DNA of 64,000 nt, from contig JAJFJD010000046.1 in assembly GCA_021774335.1 (NCBI GenBank), positions 278,109 through 342,108 on the forward strand, given 5' to 3'. This stretch comes from Alphaproteobacteria bacterium. GTDB lineage: Bacteria; Pseudomonadota; Alphaproteobacteria; UBA8366. The position numbers and the translations under genes were made by a program. Below the pieces are notes generated by a model. The model made no database searches. It was given only the letters and a program-made list of their open reading frames with translations, and was not told where the DNA came from. Of this stretch, positions 38,267 through 45,864 are shown in pieces. Every line of letters starts with the position of its first letter. Positions within the stretch are counted from its first letter, which is position 1.

Positions 38267-39214
38267 TCAACCAAACCGCCGGGCCAGTGGTTTCAGCAGG
38301 TGCGGCGACAGGTAGATCGGAAACTGGCACATCGCGAAATAGAGCCACGCCATGTCCGGCAGCACGCCGCCGGTCGCCGCCAGCATCAGCCCCATATTGC
38401 GCTGCGACGCCATGAAGGCGAGCGCGAAGGCGCGGTCCCGGCCGGCCCACAGGAACGCCAAAAGCGTGACACCCAGCACCGCGAAGGTGATGACGAAGGC
38501 CAGCAAGCCGATGGCCGTCGCCAAGAGCGGCGCGGCGAGGAAGCTATCCGCCACACCGCCCATCACGGCGGCGACGAAGACGAACAGCACCAGCACGTTG
38601 AGGCCGTCGATCTCATTCTTGCGCCGGGCCACGGCGTCGCCCCCGGCAATTCGCCGGACGACCGCGGCGACCAATGCCGACCCGGCGAGGATGGCCAGCA
38701 GCTTGACCCCCAGCGCGATCGGCGACAGCGACAATGTTCCATCGAGAAACAGATAGGCGTAGAAGGTCGCGGTCAGCGGCGTCAGCGCCGTGCTCGCGAC
38801 CAGCGTGAGCAGAATGAGCGTCGCGTCGAAGCCCATCAGCGCAGCGAAGGCCGGGGCCGCCATCATCGGCGACGCGACCGCCTGCAGCATGATCGCCAGA
38901 TACAGGTCGGGGAACCGCCCTTCCAGGTCGAACGCCAAGCAGACGCCCACGAAGAGCAGCGGCATCACGACCATCGTCCAGCCCGTCGCCGCCAAAAGGA
39001 CACCGGGACGCCGCAAGGTGCCGCGCAATGCCGCCGCATCGACCCGCAGAAAGGCGATGCAGAGCAGCGCGAAGATCGCTTCGGCGACATACGGCTTGAG
39101 CACCGCGCCGACCGCCGGCACCGCGATGCCGATGAAAACCAGCACCGCAATCGCACCCGTCCCTTGCCGGCCGAGCCACGCCAACCCGGCCAGTGGCGAA
39201 TGAAGAACGGACAT
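38267..39214 (-). CDS. Bile acid:sodium symporter-like (BASS family) membrane transporter
   Basis: 315 residues with eight to ten membrane segments. Two-fold pattern and the conserved ASPMMAAPAFAALMGFDATLILLTLVASTALTPL region fit the BASS/arsenite-like superfamily. FMASQRNMGLMLAATGG resembles the second unwound-helix motif (ERNxGLA). Probably imports an organic anion, perhaps the substrate of the adjacent oxygenase genes. Convergent with the class II aldolase gene, 11 nt apart. Confidence 0.7.
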   Translation of the reverse strand: MSVLHSPLAGLAWLGRQGTGAIAVLVFIGIAVPAVGAVLKPYVAEAIFALLCIAFLRVDAAALRGTLRRPGVLLAATGWTMVVMPLLFVGVCLAFDLEGRFPDLYLAIMLQAVASPMMAAPAFAALMGFDATLILLTLVASTALTPLTATFYAYLFLDGTLSLSPIALGVKLLAILAGSALVAAVVRRIAGGDAVARRKNEIDGLNVLVLFVFVAAVMGGVADSFLAAPLLATAIGLLAFVITFAVLGVTLLAFLWAGRDRAFALAFMASQRNMGLMLAATGGVLPDMAWLYFAMCQFPIYLSPHLLKPLARRFG

Positions 39215-39308
39215 TGATCCGCCGTTCAGTGCGTTGTGGATGGGAAATTTTGTGCCGTCATCATACCGCGCGGCGGCACCGGCAAAAGAACCAGTTCGGC
39301 GGATACCG

Positions 39309-39662
39309 CTAGTCCATTACCTTTTGCAAGGTATGGCGCCGGTTGCTTGTATAGGGGCGGACCTGTTCGGGCCAACGGCCCTGCTCGATCGCGTCGGCCC
39401 ATTCCTTGCTGGTCAGCACATCGGGGCTTTCGATCTCATAGATCGCGCTGTAGGTCGGCTCGGCGCTGGTATCGACGGCTTTTTCCTCGCCGCCGATGCT
39501 GAGCTTCAGCGGCGCCTGCTTCAATCGCGTCACCGAGATGACACCCGGCACCTTCAGCAGCATCGGTACATGTTCTTCGTCGTAAACTTCGTTGAACAGG
39601 TCTTCCTTGTCCGCGTCCACATCCATGCTGGCGGTGAAGATATATCGCGCCGTGATCGGCAT
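39309..39662 (-). CDS. Small EthD/dimeric alpha-beta barrel-like protein
   Basis: 117 residues. FTASMDVDADKEDLFNEVYDEEHVPMLLKVPGVISVTRLK has the length and order of an EthD/ferredoxin-like dimeric barrel protein, with an acidic/His stretch DEEHVP typical of that group. Such proteins accompany ring-cleavage and polyketide enzymes. It lies between the BASS transporter and the extradiol dioxygenase on the same strand. Function unknown. Confidence 0.65.
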   Translation of the reverse strand: MPITARYIFTASMDVDADKEDLFNEVYDEEHVPMLLKVPGVISVTRLKQAPLKLSIGGEEKAVDTSAEPTYSAIYEIESPDVLTSKEWADAIEQGRWPEQVRPYTSNRRHTLQKVMD

Positions 39663-39707
39663 GCCGTTTCCTTCCTTATTGTCGATGCCTGACGTGGCCG
39701 AACGCGC

Positions 39708-40583
39708 TTAATCGCGAATCCAACCCGGCCCCCACAGGTTGAGGCTGCGTTCCTCGAGCGGCCAGACCCTCGGGGCCATTTCGCGCGGCATGATTTCCAG
39801 TTCGGCGGAAATCTCCACTTGATTGCCGTGCGGATCCTGGATCATGAAGAACAGATTGTTGCCCGGCCCGTGCCGGCCCGGCCCCCACCACAACTTGATA
39901 TGCCGGGAAGACATGTGATCAGCCCAATCGCGGATATCGTTCCAGGACGATGCCTCATAGGCATGATGATCCGAGCCGACCTCCGATGCGCTGAACACCG
40001 CGAAGCTGTGATGTTCCGGATCGGAACGGTAGAAGGCGACCTTGCGCGTCGCGGGGTCGTCGACATCGGCGCTGCAATAGTCGGAGGGCACGTAGCCGAG
40101 CACGTCCTCGTAGAACGACATCATGCGCGCAAGATTGTCGGTCGCCACGACGACATGCTGCAACCGCCCGGACAGTTTGACCGCCGACGGCGTGTTGACC
40201 GCCTTGTGCGACGGCAGGTCCCGGCGCGGCATGCCGAAAACATTGAGCCAGCCATCCGGATCGCGCACCGCCACCGCGTCCCCTTCGAAGATCGCCGAAG
40301 GCGACGGTTCGGTGTTGACGCCCTGCCCCTGCACGAAATCGCGGATATCCTGAAGCTGCTGGCGATCCTGTACGCAGAACCCGTGATACGGCCGCTCGCC
40401 CGGTTTGCCAGGGCCGACCACCAACCGCCGGTCGGGTCCTTGCAGCAGGACGGTTCCGTCCGGCATCGGCGACGCCTGATAGCCAAAAGTATCGGCGTAG
40501 AAATCCGCCAGCATGGCCGGATCATCGGAATTCAGCCGCAGATGATCCAGTTTGGAGGGCCAGATCGGGGACTCGATGCTCAT
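39708..40583 (-). CDS. Type I extradiol dioxygenase-like VOC protein
   Basis: 291 residues from MSIESPIWPSKLDHLRL; the longer ORF start is upstream of the conserved N-terminus. Two VOC modules: the first (about 10-120) lacks metal ligands, the second keeps the 2-His-1-carboxylate set, LQHVVV (His143), DHHAYEA (His206 or 207) and NQVEIS (Glu257), as in catechol 2,3- and 2,3-dihydroxybiphenyl dioxygenases. It should cleave a catechol-type ring next to a hydroxyl using Fe(II). It is divergent from the ring-hydroxylating dioxygenase genes that could supply its substrate. Confidence 0.85.
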   Translation of the reverse strand: MSIESPIWPSKLDHLRLNSDDPAMLADFYADTFGYQASPMPDGTVLLQGPDRRLVVGPGKPGERPYHGFCVQDRQQLQDIRDFVQGQGVNTEPSPSAIFEGDAVAVRDPDGWLNVFGMPRRDLPSHKAVNTPSAVKLSGRLQHVVVATDNLARMMSFYEDVLGYVPSDYCSADVDDPATRKVAFYRSDPEHHSFAVFSASEVGSDHHAYEASSWNDIRDWADHMSSRHIKLWWGPGRHGPGNNLFFMIQDPHGNQVEISAELEIMPREMAPRVWPLEERSLNLWGPGWIRD

Positions 40584-40743
40584 GGATTCGCTCGCTCTGA
40601 GAAAGGCCGGCATATTCTATGCGTTTCGCGGCAGACCGCAACGCCCAGTGCGGCGTTTTAACCGCCGAGACCGTATTGTCGGGCGGTCCTCCCGATCGCT
40701 ATAATCCCCTATAAATAAAGACGATAGCGGGAAGGAAACGACC

Positions 40744-42111
40744 ATGGTCGGCAATGGCCCTCGCCGGTATACCGGCGACCTGGTCAACATCGATGCCGGA
40801 CGGATCAGCCGGGATATCTTCACCGATCAGGCCATCTACGAGGACGAGTTGGAGCGAGTTTTTCCGCGCTCCTGGATGTTCATCGGCCATGAGAGCCAGA
40901 TCCCCGAGCAGGGCGATTTCATCCTCAGCCGCATGGCCGAAGAATCGGTGATCTTCAACCGCGACCGCCACGGCAAGCTGCATGTGTTCCTGAACAACTG
41001 CCGCCACCGCGGCATGCGCGTCTGCCGATACGACACCGGCAACACCCGCAAGTTCATGTGCCCTTTCCACGCGTGGGTGTTTTCCGACGAGGGCGAGCTG
41101 GTCGGCGTGCCGAAGATGGAGACCGGCTACCACAACGAACTCGACAAATCGGAGTGGGGCCTGATCGAGGCGCGCGTCGCCAGTTACCACGGTTACGTCT
41201 TCGCCTGCTGGGACGAGGAAACCCCCGACTTCGAGACTTATCTCGGCGATCTGCGCTTTTATTTCGACGACTATTGCGAACTGCCCGACGGCACGCATGG
41301 CGACTGGGAAGCGTTCGGCGGCGTGTTCAAATGGCGGGTGCCGTGCAATTGGAAATACGGCGCGGAAAATTTCGGCGGCGACTATTACCACAACCCGAGC
41401 CACGCCTCGGTCGACGCCGTCGTGTTGTCGCCCGCCGGCGTGAAGGGCCGCCACACCTACGACGCGGTCACCAAGACGCGTGAACTCTATAAGCTCAACG
41501 TCTGCGTGACGCCCGAAGGCCACACCGCGCGCGGCGAATTGTTCAAGGACGACTACGAGTATCTGCCGACCTATCAGGAAATGGCGGTCGTCGAGGACTA
41601 CTTCCGCGATTGCTACAAGCGGCGCCAGTCCCGTCTCGGCGAGAAAGCGCGCTGGTACGGGCACGGCGGCACGATTTTTCCCAACGTCTCCTACTCCAAC
41701 GGCGTGCAGAGCATGGGCACCTGGAACCCGTGCGGCCCGCACGAAACCGAAATCTGGCGCATCTTCCTGGCACCAAAGGCGGCGCCCGACGAGGTCAAGA
41801 ACGTGCTGCGCCACTACGTCATCCGCTACCAGGGGCCGTCGGGTCTGACCGAACAGGACGACATGGAGAATTGGGCCTCGGCACATGAAGGCGCCCGCGG
41901 CACGATCGCACGACGCCATGATTTCCACTACGGCATGGGCATGGGCTACGAGCGCAAAGGCTGGCCGGTCGAATGGCTCGGCGGCGACGTCTACGCGACC
42001 GAGGATGTATCGGAACAGAACCAGCGCGCCTACTACGCCCGCTGGGCCGAGGTCATGGACGACCCGCCGACCGCAAACCGCCGGCCGAAACCGGCCGAAG
42101 CGGCGGAGTAG
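40744..42111 (+). CDS. Aromatic ring-hydroxylating dioxygenase, alpha subunit
   Basis: 455 residues. Rieske [2Fe-2S] ligands Cys86-x-His88 (CRHRG) and Cys106-x2-His109 (CPFHAW). Mononuclear iron site in ENFGGDYYHNPSH: bridging Asp213, His216 and His220, with the distal Asp in EQDDMENW. The two histidines are separated by three residues, fewer than the usual four or five. With the beta subunit it should form a hexamer and dihydroxylate an aromatic acid or similar ring. A GGGAAGGAAACGACC leader precedes the start. Electron-transfer partners are not in the window. Confidence 0.93.
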   Translation: MVGNGPRRYTGDLVNIDAGRISRDIFTDQAIYEDELERVFPRSWMFIGHESQIPEQGDFILSRMAEESVIFNRDRHGKLHVFLNNCRHRGMRVCRYDTGNTRKFMCPFHAWVFSDEGELVGVPKMETGYHNELDKSEWGLIEARVASYHGYVFACWDEETPDFETYLGDLRFYFDDYCELPDGTHGDWEAFGGVFKWRVPCNWKYGAENFGGDYYHNPSHASVDAVVLSPAGVKGRHTYDAVTKTRELYKLNVCVTPEGHTARGELFKDDYEYLPTYQEMAVVEDYFRDCYKRRQSRLGEKARWYGHGGTIFPNVSYSNGVQSMGTWNPCGPHETEIWRIFLAPKAAPDEVKNVLRHYVIRYQGPSGLTEQDDMENWASAHEGARGTIARRHDFHYGMGMGYERKGWPVEWLGGDVYATEDVSEQNQRAYYARWAEVMDDPPTANRRPKPAEAAE

Positions 42112-42120
42112 GAAACGGTC

Positions 42121-42657
42121 ATGGTCGGATCGCCGAAGAACGCCCTGATCGACGAACTGTTGGTGCGCTATCGCGTCGAACAATTCTATATCCAGGAAGC
42201 CGAACTGCTGGACACGCGGCAGTTCGAAGCATGGCTCGATCTGCTGGCCGACGATATCCGCTACTGGATGCCGGTCATGCGCAACAAGGGCCATGGCGAG
42301 TGGGACGACGAATACACCCGCGAGGGGACCGACCTGAATTGGTTCGACGAAGGCAAGTTCGAACTGGAACAGCGGGTCAAGCAGATCGCCACCGGCCTGC
42401 ACTGGGCGGAGGAGCCTATCTCGCGGACCTGCCACATGTTCTCGAACCTGCAGGTCACAGACGACAGCGACGATGAGTTGACCGCCCGGTGTCGCTTCAT
42501 CGTGTACCGTAACCGCACCGAGACCGAGACCGATTTCTTCGTCGGCAAACGCCAGGATACGCTGCGCGAAACCGACGATGGCTTCGTCGTCGCGGCACGC
42601 GAAATTTATCTGGACCAAAGCGTGTTGCTGGCGAAAAACCTGACCGTGTTCTTTTGA
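42121..42657 (+). CDS. Aromatic ring-hydroxylating dioxygenase, beta subunit
   Basis: 178 residues of the SnoaL/NTF2-like fold. ALIDELLVRYRVEQFYIQEAELLDTRQFEAWLDLLADDIRYWMPV is the family N-terminus and the C-terminal AREIYLDQSVLLAKNLTVFF is a close match to benzoate/biphenyl-type small subunits. It is structural and starts 9 nt after the alpha subunit. Confidence 0.93.
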   Translation: MVGSPKNALIDELLVRYRVEQFYIQEAELLDTRQFEAWLDLLADDIRYWMPVMRNKGHGEWDDEYTREGTDLNWFDEGKFELEQRVKQIATGLHWAEEPISRTCHMFSNLQVTDDSDDELTARCRFIVYRNRTETETDFFVGKRQDTLRETDDGFVVAAREIYLDQSVLLAKNLTVFF

Positions 42658-42692
42658 TCCACCGAGCTTGAACCGCAGGACGGAGGCGCATC

Positions 42693-43481
42693 ATGGCCGA
42701 CCCCAAAACCGTCATCGTATCCGGCGGCACTTATGGCATCGGCCGCGGCATCGTGCTCGATCTCGCACGGCGCGGATGGAATGTCGTGGGCTTCGGGTTG
42801 GACGGCAAACAAGCCGGCAGCGCCGCCGACAACGGCATCGACGGAACGCGCGCGGCGCTGGCCGCCGAAAGCCTCAAGGCCGACGTGATCGAAGCCGATG
42901 TCGCGGAGGCCGGCGCGGTGGCCGGGGTGGTAGAACATGCGCTGTCACTGCACGGCCGCATCGACGGCGCGGTCAACAACGCGGCGCTGCGGCCGAGCGG
43001 CACGATCCTGGAAACCGACGAAGCCACCTTCGACCGCGTCGTCGCGGTGAACCTGAAAGGGCAATTCCTGCTGTGCAAGGCCGTGATCCCGCATATGCGC
43101 GATGCCGGAGGCGGATCGATCGTGAATATCGGTTCCGGCGCGGGCTGGGGTAAACCCGGGATCGCCGCCTACTGCGCCAGCAAGGGTGGCGTCTTCGCGT
43201 TCAGCACCGCGCTCGCCTATGACCACCTGCAGGATCGCGTGCGCGTCAACGTGGTGGTACCGGGGCCACAAACCGCATCCGGCATGGTCGAGGCGATGGC
43301 GAGCAGCGGCAGCAGCAGTGGGTCGCAACCGGTCACGGCGAGCGGCCGGCAAACGCAGCCGCAGGATATCGCCAACGCCGTCGCGTTCTTGTTGTCGGAC
43401 GAAGCGGCCCAAATTTCAGGGACCGTCGTCGACGTCGGCGCCTTCGCGCATCAAGGCGGCGTCGGCCAGCCACGCGTGTAA
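42693..43481 (+). CDS. Short-chain dehydrogenase/reductase, likely cis-dihydrodiol dehydrogenase
   Basis: 262 residues. Rossmann glycine motif SGGTYGIGRGI, NNAAL, catalytic Ser in IGSGAG and YCASK Tyr-x3-Lys. It follows the dioxygenase subunits after 35 nt with a GGAGG-type ribosome site, so the natural role is oxidation of the cis-dihydrodiol to the catechol, with NAD(P). Substrate not known; the motif is generic to SDRs. Confidence 0.85.
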   Translation: MADPKTVIVSGGTYGIGRGIVLDLARRGWNVVGFGLDGKQAGSAADNGIDGTRAALAAESLKADVIEADVAEAGAVAGVVEHALSLHGRIDGAVNNAALRPSGTILETDEATFDRVVAVNLKGQFLLCKAVIPHMRDAGGGSIVNIGSGAGWGKPGIAAYCASKGGVFAFSTALAYDHLQDRVRVNVVVPGPQTASGMVEAMASSGSSSGSQPVTASGRQTQPQDIANAVAFLLSDEAAQISGTVVDVGAFAHQGGVGQPRV

Positions 43482-43482
43482 G

Positions 43483-43500
43483 CGCGAAAACTATTTCGCG
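43483..43500 (+). terminator. Hairpin just after the SDR gene
   Basis: CGCGAAA-acta-TTTCGCG, a perfect 7-bp stem 2 nt after the stop. No T tract follows, so it may terminate weakly or stabilise the mRNA end. Confidence 0.4.
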
Positions 43501-43528
43501 GCAGGCCCTACCTTCATCGTAATAAATT

Positions 43529-43540
43529 GGTACAATTGTC
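43529..43540 (+). promoter_or_regulatory. Candidate operator upstream of the AEP-like binding protein gene
   Basis: GGTACAATTGTC, containing the palindrome ACAATTGT. A closely similar sequence, GGTACTAATTGTC, lies upstream of the TAXI binding protein gene at 50560-50572 on the minus strand. Shared regulation is a guess. Confidence 0.3.
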
Positions 43541-43596
43541 ACACACCGGTAACGTCGTACTTGCATAATCCGGACGTCAGAACAGGGGACAATTCA

Positions 43597-44643
43597 ATGA
43601 AACCGAAATTAACGTCGAAATTCGGCGTGGGTATCGCGGCGACCATGGCAGCAGTCATGCTGAGCGCTGGTGTCGCCCAGGCCAAATCCGATCTGCTCGT
43701 CTACACGGCGGTGGAAGCGGACGAACTGAAGAAATTCAAGAAAGCGTTCGAGTCCGACTACCCCGATGTGAACATTAAGTGGGTGCGCGACTCCACGGGC
43801 ATCATCACGTCGAAGTTGCTCGCGGAAAAGGACAACCCGAAAGCGGACATCGTCTGGGGCGTCGCCGCGACGAGCCTGTTGCTGCTCAGCAAACACAACT
43901 ATTTCCAAGGCTATGCGCCGAAGGGCGTCGACAAGCTCGACCAAAAATATGTCGATACCAAGAACAACCCACCCCTTTGGGTCGGTCAACGGGCCTGGAT
44001 CGCCTCGATCTGCTACAACACGGTCGAAGGCAAGAAGCACAAGCTGCCCGTGCCCAACACTTGGGACGACCTGACAAAGCCCGTCTACAAGGGCCACGTG
44101 ATCATGCCGAACCCGAACTCGTCGGGCACCGGCTTTCTGGACGTGTCGTCCTGGATCCAGTTGAAGGGCGAGAAGAAAGCGTGGGGTTACATGGACGCGC
44201 TGCACACCAACATCGCGCGCTACACGCATTCCGGCTCCAAGCCGTGCAAGCTCGCCGCCAAGGGTGAAATCCCCATCGGCGTTTCCTTCGCCTATCGCGG
44301 CGCCAAATCCAAGAACCAGGGCGCGCCGCTCGAGGTCGTGGCCCCGGCAGAAGGCGTCGGCTGGGACCTGGAAGCCTTCGGTATCGTGCACAACACAAAG
44401 AACCTGAAAGCCGCAAAGGCGTTGGCCGACTGGTCGGTGACCAAGAAGGCGAACAAGATCTACAACGAGGAATACGCCGTGGTCGCCATGCCGGGCGTTG
44501 CCAAGCCGGTGAAGAATTTCCCGCCGGGCATCGAAGGCAAGATGATCAAGAACGACTTCCAGTGGGCGGCCGCCAACCGGATCCGCATCCTAGACGAATG
44601 GCGTAAGCGCTACGACGGCAAGTCCGAACCGAAGAAGAAGTAG
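43597..44643 (+). CDS. ABC transporter substrate-binding protein, 2-aminoethylphosphonate-type family
   Basis: 348 residues from MKPKLTSKFG, with signal peptide (AATMAAVMLSAGVAQA). The ORF track start lies inside the SDR gene and is wrong. The sequence LLVYTAVEADELKKFKKAFESDYPDVNIKWVRDSTGIIT resembles the Fe(III)/phosphonate binding class and the family annotated as the putative 2-aminoethylphosphonate binding protein (PhnS2/AepX-like). Followed by its ATPase and fused permease. The AEP assignment follows family annotation; no AEP-degrading gene (phnW, phnX) is near. Confidence 0.75.
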   Translation: MKPKLTSKFGVGIAATMAAVMLSAGVAQAKSDLLVYTAVEADELKKFKKAFESDYPDVNIKWVRDSTGIITSKLLAEKDNPKADIVWGVAATSLLLLSKHNYFQGYAPKGVDKLDQKYVDTKNNPPLWVGQRAWIASICYNTVEGKKHKLPVPNTWDDLTKPVYKGHVIMPNPNSSGTGFLDVSSWIQLKGEKKAWGYMDALHTNIARYTHSGSKPCKLAAKGEIPIGVSFAYRGAKSKNQGAPLEVVAPAEGVGWDLEAFGIVHNTKNLKAAKALADWSVTKKANKIYNEEYAVVAMPGVAKPVKNFPPGIEGKMIKNDFQWAAANRIRILDEWRKRYDGKSEPKKK

Positions 44644-44666
44644 GACTGGCGTTTCGACAAGATTTG

Positions 44667-44705
44667 GCCGCCCCGGTTTCCGCATGGAGCCGGGGCGGCT
44701 TCTTT
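44667..44705 (+). terminator. Internal terminator between binding-protein and ATPase genes
   Basis: Stem GCCGCCCCGG/CCGGGGCGGC with a 13-nt loop, followed by TTCTTT, 24 nt after the binding-protein stop. Partial termination here would let the binding protein be made in excess over the membrane parts. Confidence 0.75.
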
Positions 44706-44714
44706 AGGCCGATG

Positions 44715-44737
44715 CTATCGTGTTTCTGATACGATAG
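44715..44737 (+). promoter_or_regulatory. Inverted repeat upstream of the AEP-like ATPase gene
   Basis: CTATCGT and ACGATAG, perfect 7-bp arms separated by 9 bp, between the terminator and the GGGAGG ribosome site. Could be an operator or an RNA hairpin. Confidence 0.4.
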
Positions 44738-44756
44738 TGCTGGGAGGATCGGGCGC

Positions 44757-45857
44757 ATGGACGGCTCAGGCGGCGGCGCGTATCTGCGTATTCGGCATCT
44801 GACGAAGAAATTCGGCGACTTCGTCGCCCTGCAGGATGTCTCCCTCGAAGTCCACGAAGGCGAATTCGTCTGCTTCCTCGGGCCATCGGGCTGCGGCAAG
44901 ACCACGCTGCTGCGGGCGATCGCAGGGCTCGACATCCAAACCTCCGGCACCATCCATCAAGCCGGGGTCGATATCTCCTCCCTGCCGCCCGGCGAACGCG
45001 ACTTCGGGATCGTCTTCCAATCCTACGCCTTGTTCCCGAACCTCACGGTGACGCGCAACATCGCCTACGGCCTGGAAAACAAGAAAAAGTCCCGTGCGGA
45101 GATCGATGAACGTGTCTCTGAACTGATCGACCTCGTCGGGCTCGACGAGCATCGCGACAAATACCCGGCGCAGCTCTCGGGTGGACAACAACAGCGTGTC
45201 GCCCTGGCACGGGCGCTCGCCACGTCGCCGGGTCTCCTGCTGCTGGACGAACCACTGTCGGCGCTGGATGCGAAAGTTCGCGTGCATTTGCGTCACGAGA
45301 TCAAGCAACTGCAGGACAAGATCGGCGTCACCACGATCATGGTGACGCATGACCAGGAAGAAGCCCTGGCAATGGCCGACCGAATCGTCGTGATGAACCA
45401 AGGCTTCATCGAACAGATCAGCACCCCGACCGACGTCTACGCCAAGCCTGTATCGCCTTTCGTCGCGGACTTTATCGGCACCACAAATTTCATCGACGGC
45501 GTGATGACCGCCGACGGCCGAATCTCGGTCGCCGGCGTCACGATCGACGCGAGCGACGACAGCAGCGCCTTTGCCGCCGGCGATAAGGTCACGATCTGCG
45601 TCCGGCCCGAGGACGTGCAGGTAACCGAATCGGCCGACGGCCAAAACGGCAGCTTCGAGGTCACCGTCTCCGACATCGAGTTCCTGGGATCGTTCTATCG
45701 CTGCCATGTCATACCGAAGGGCGGGAACGGAAGCGGCTTCAAGGCGGATCTTTCGGCGAACCACGCGCGCAATTTGCGTCTCGAGGAAGGGCGGATGTTG
45801 TACGCCCTGTTGCCGGCGGAATTCGTGCGCGTCTATGCGTCGGGCGAGACCGAGTAA
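44757..45857 (+). CDS. ABC transporter ATP-binding protein (2-aminoethylphosphonate-type)
   Basis: 366 residues. Walker A GPSGCGKTTLLRAIAG, Q-loop FQSYALFPNLTV, signature LSGGQQQRVALARAL, Walker B LLLDEPLSALDAKV and the switch His in MVTHDQEEAL. The C-terminal TOBE-like domain (about 280-366) is as in PotA/FbpC ATPases. It pairs with the permease gene 7 nt downstream. Confidence 0.93.
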   Translation: MDGSGGGAYLRIRHLTKKFGDFVALQDVSLEVHEGEFVCFLGPSGCGKTTLLRAIAGLDIQTSGTIHQAGVDISSLPPGERDFGIVFQSYALFPNLTVTRNIAYGLENKKKSRAEIDERVSELIDLVGLDEHRDKYPAQLSGGQQQRVALARALATSPGLLLLDEPLSALDAKVRVHLRHEIKQLQDKIGVTTIMVTHDQEEALAMADRIVVMNQGFIEQISTPTDVYAKPVSPFVADFIGTTNFIDGVMTADGRISVAGVTIDASDDSSAFAAGDKVTICVRPEDVQVTESADGQNGSFEVTVSDIEFLGSFYRCHVIPKGGNGSGFKADLSANHARNLRLEEGRMLYALLPAEFVRVYASGETE

Positions 45858-45864
45858 CCGCGGC

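Noticed and set aside
40699-42618. 639-codon open frame on the minus strand, antisense to the dioxygenase genes
   Set aside because: It is a high-GC shadow of the alpha and beta subunits, whose motifs are unambiguous; the antisense protein has no recognisable domain.
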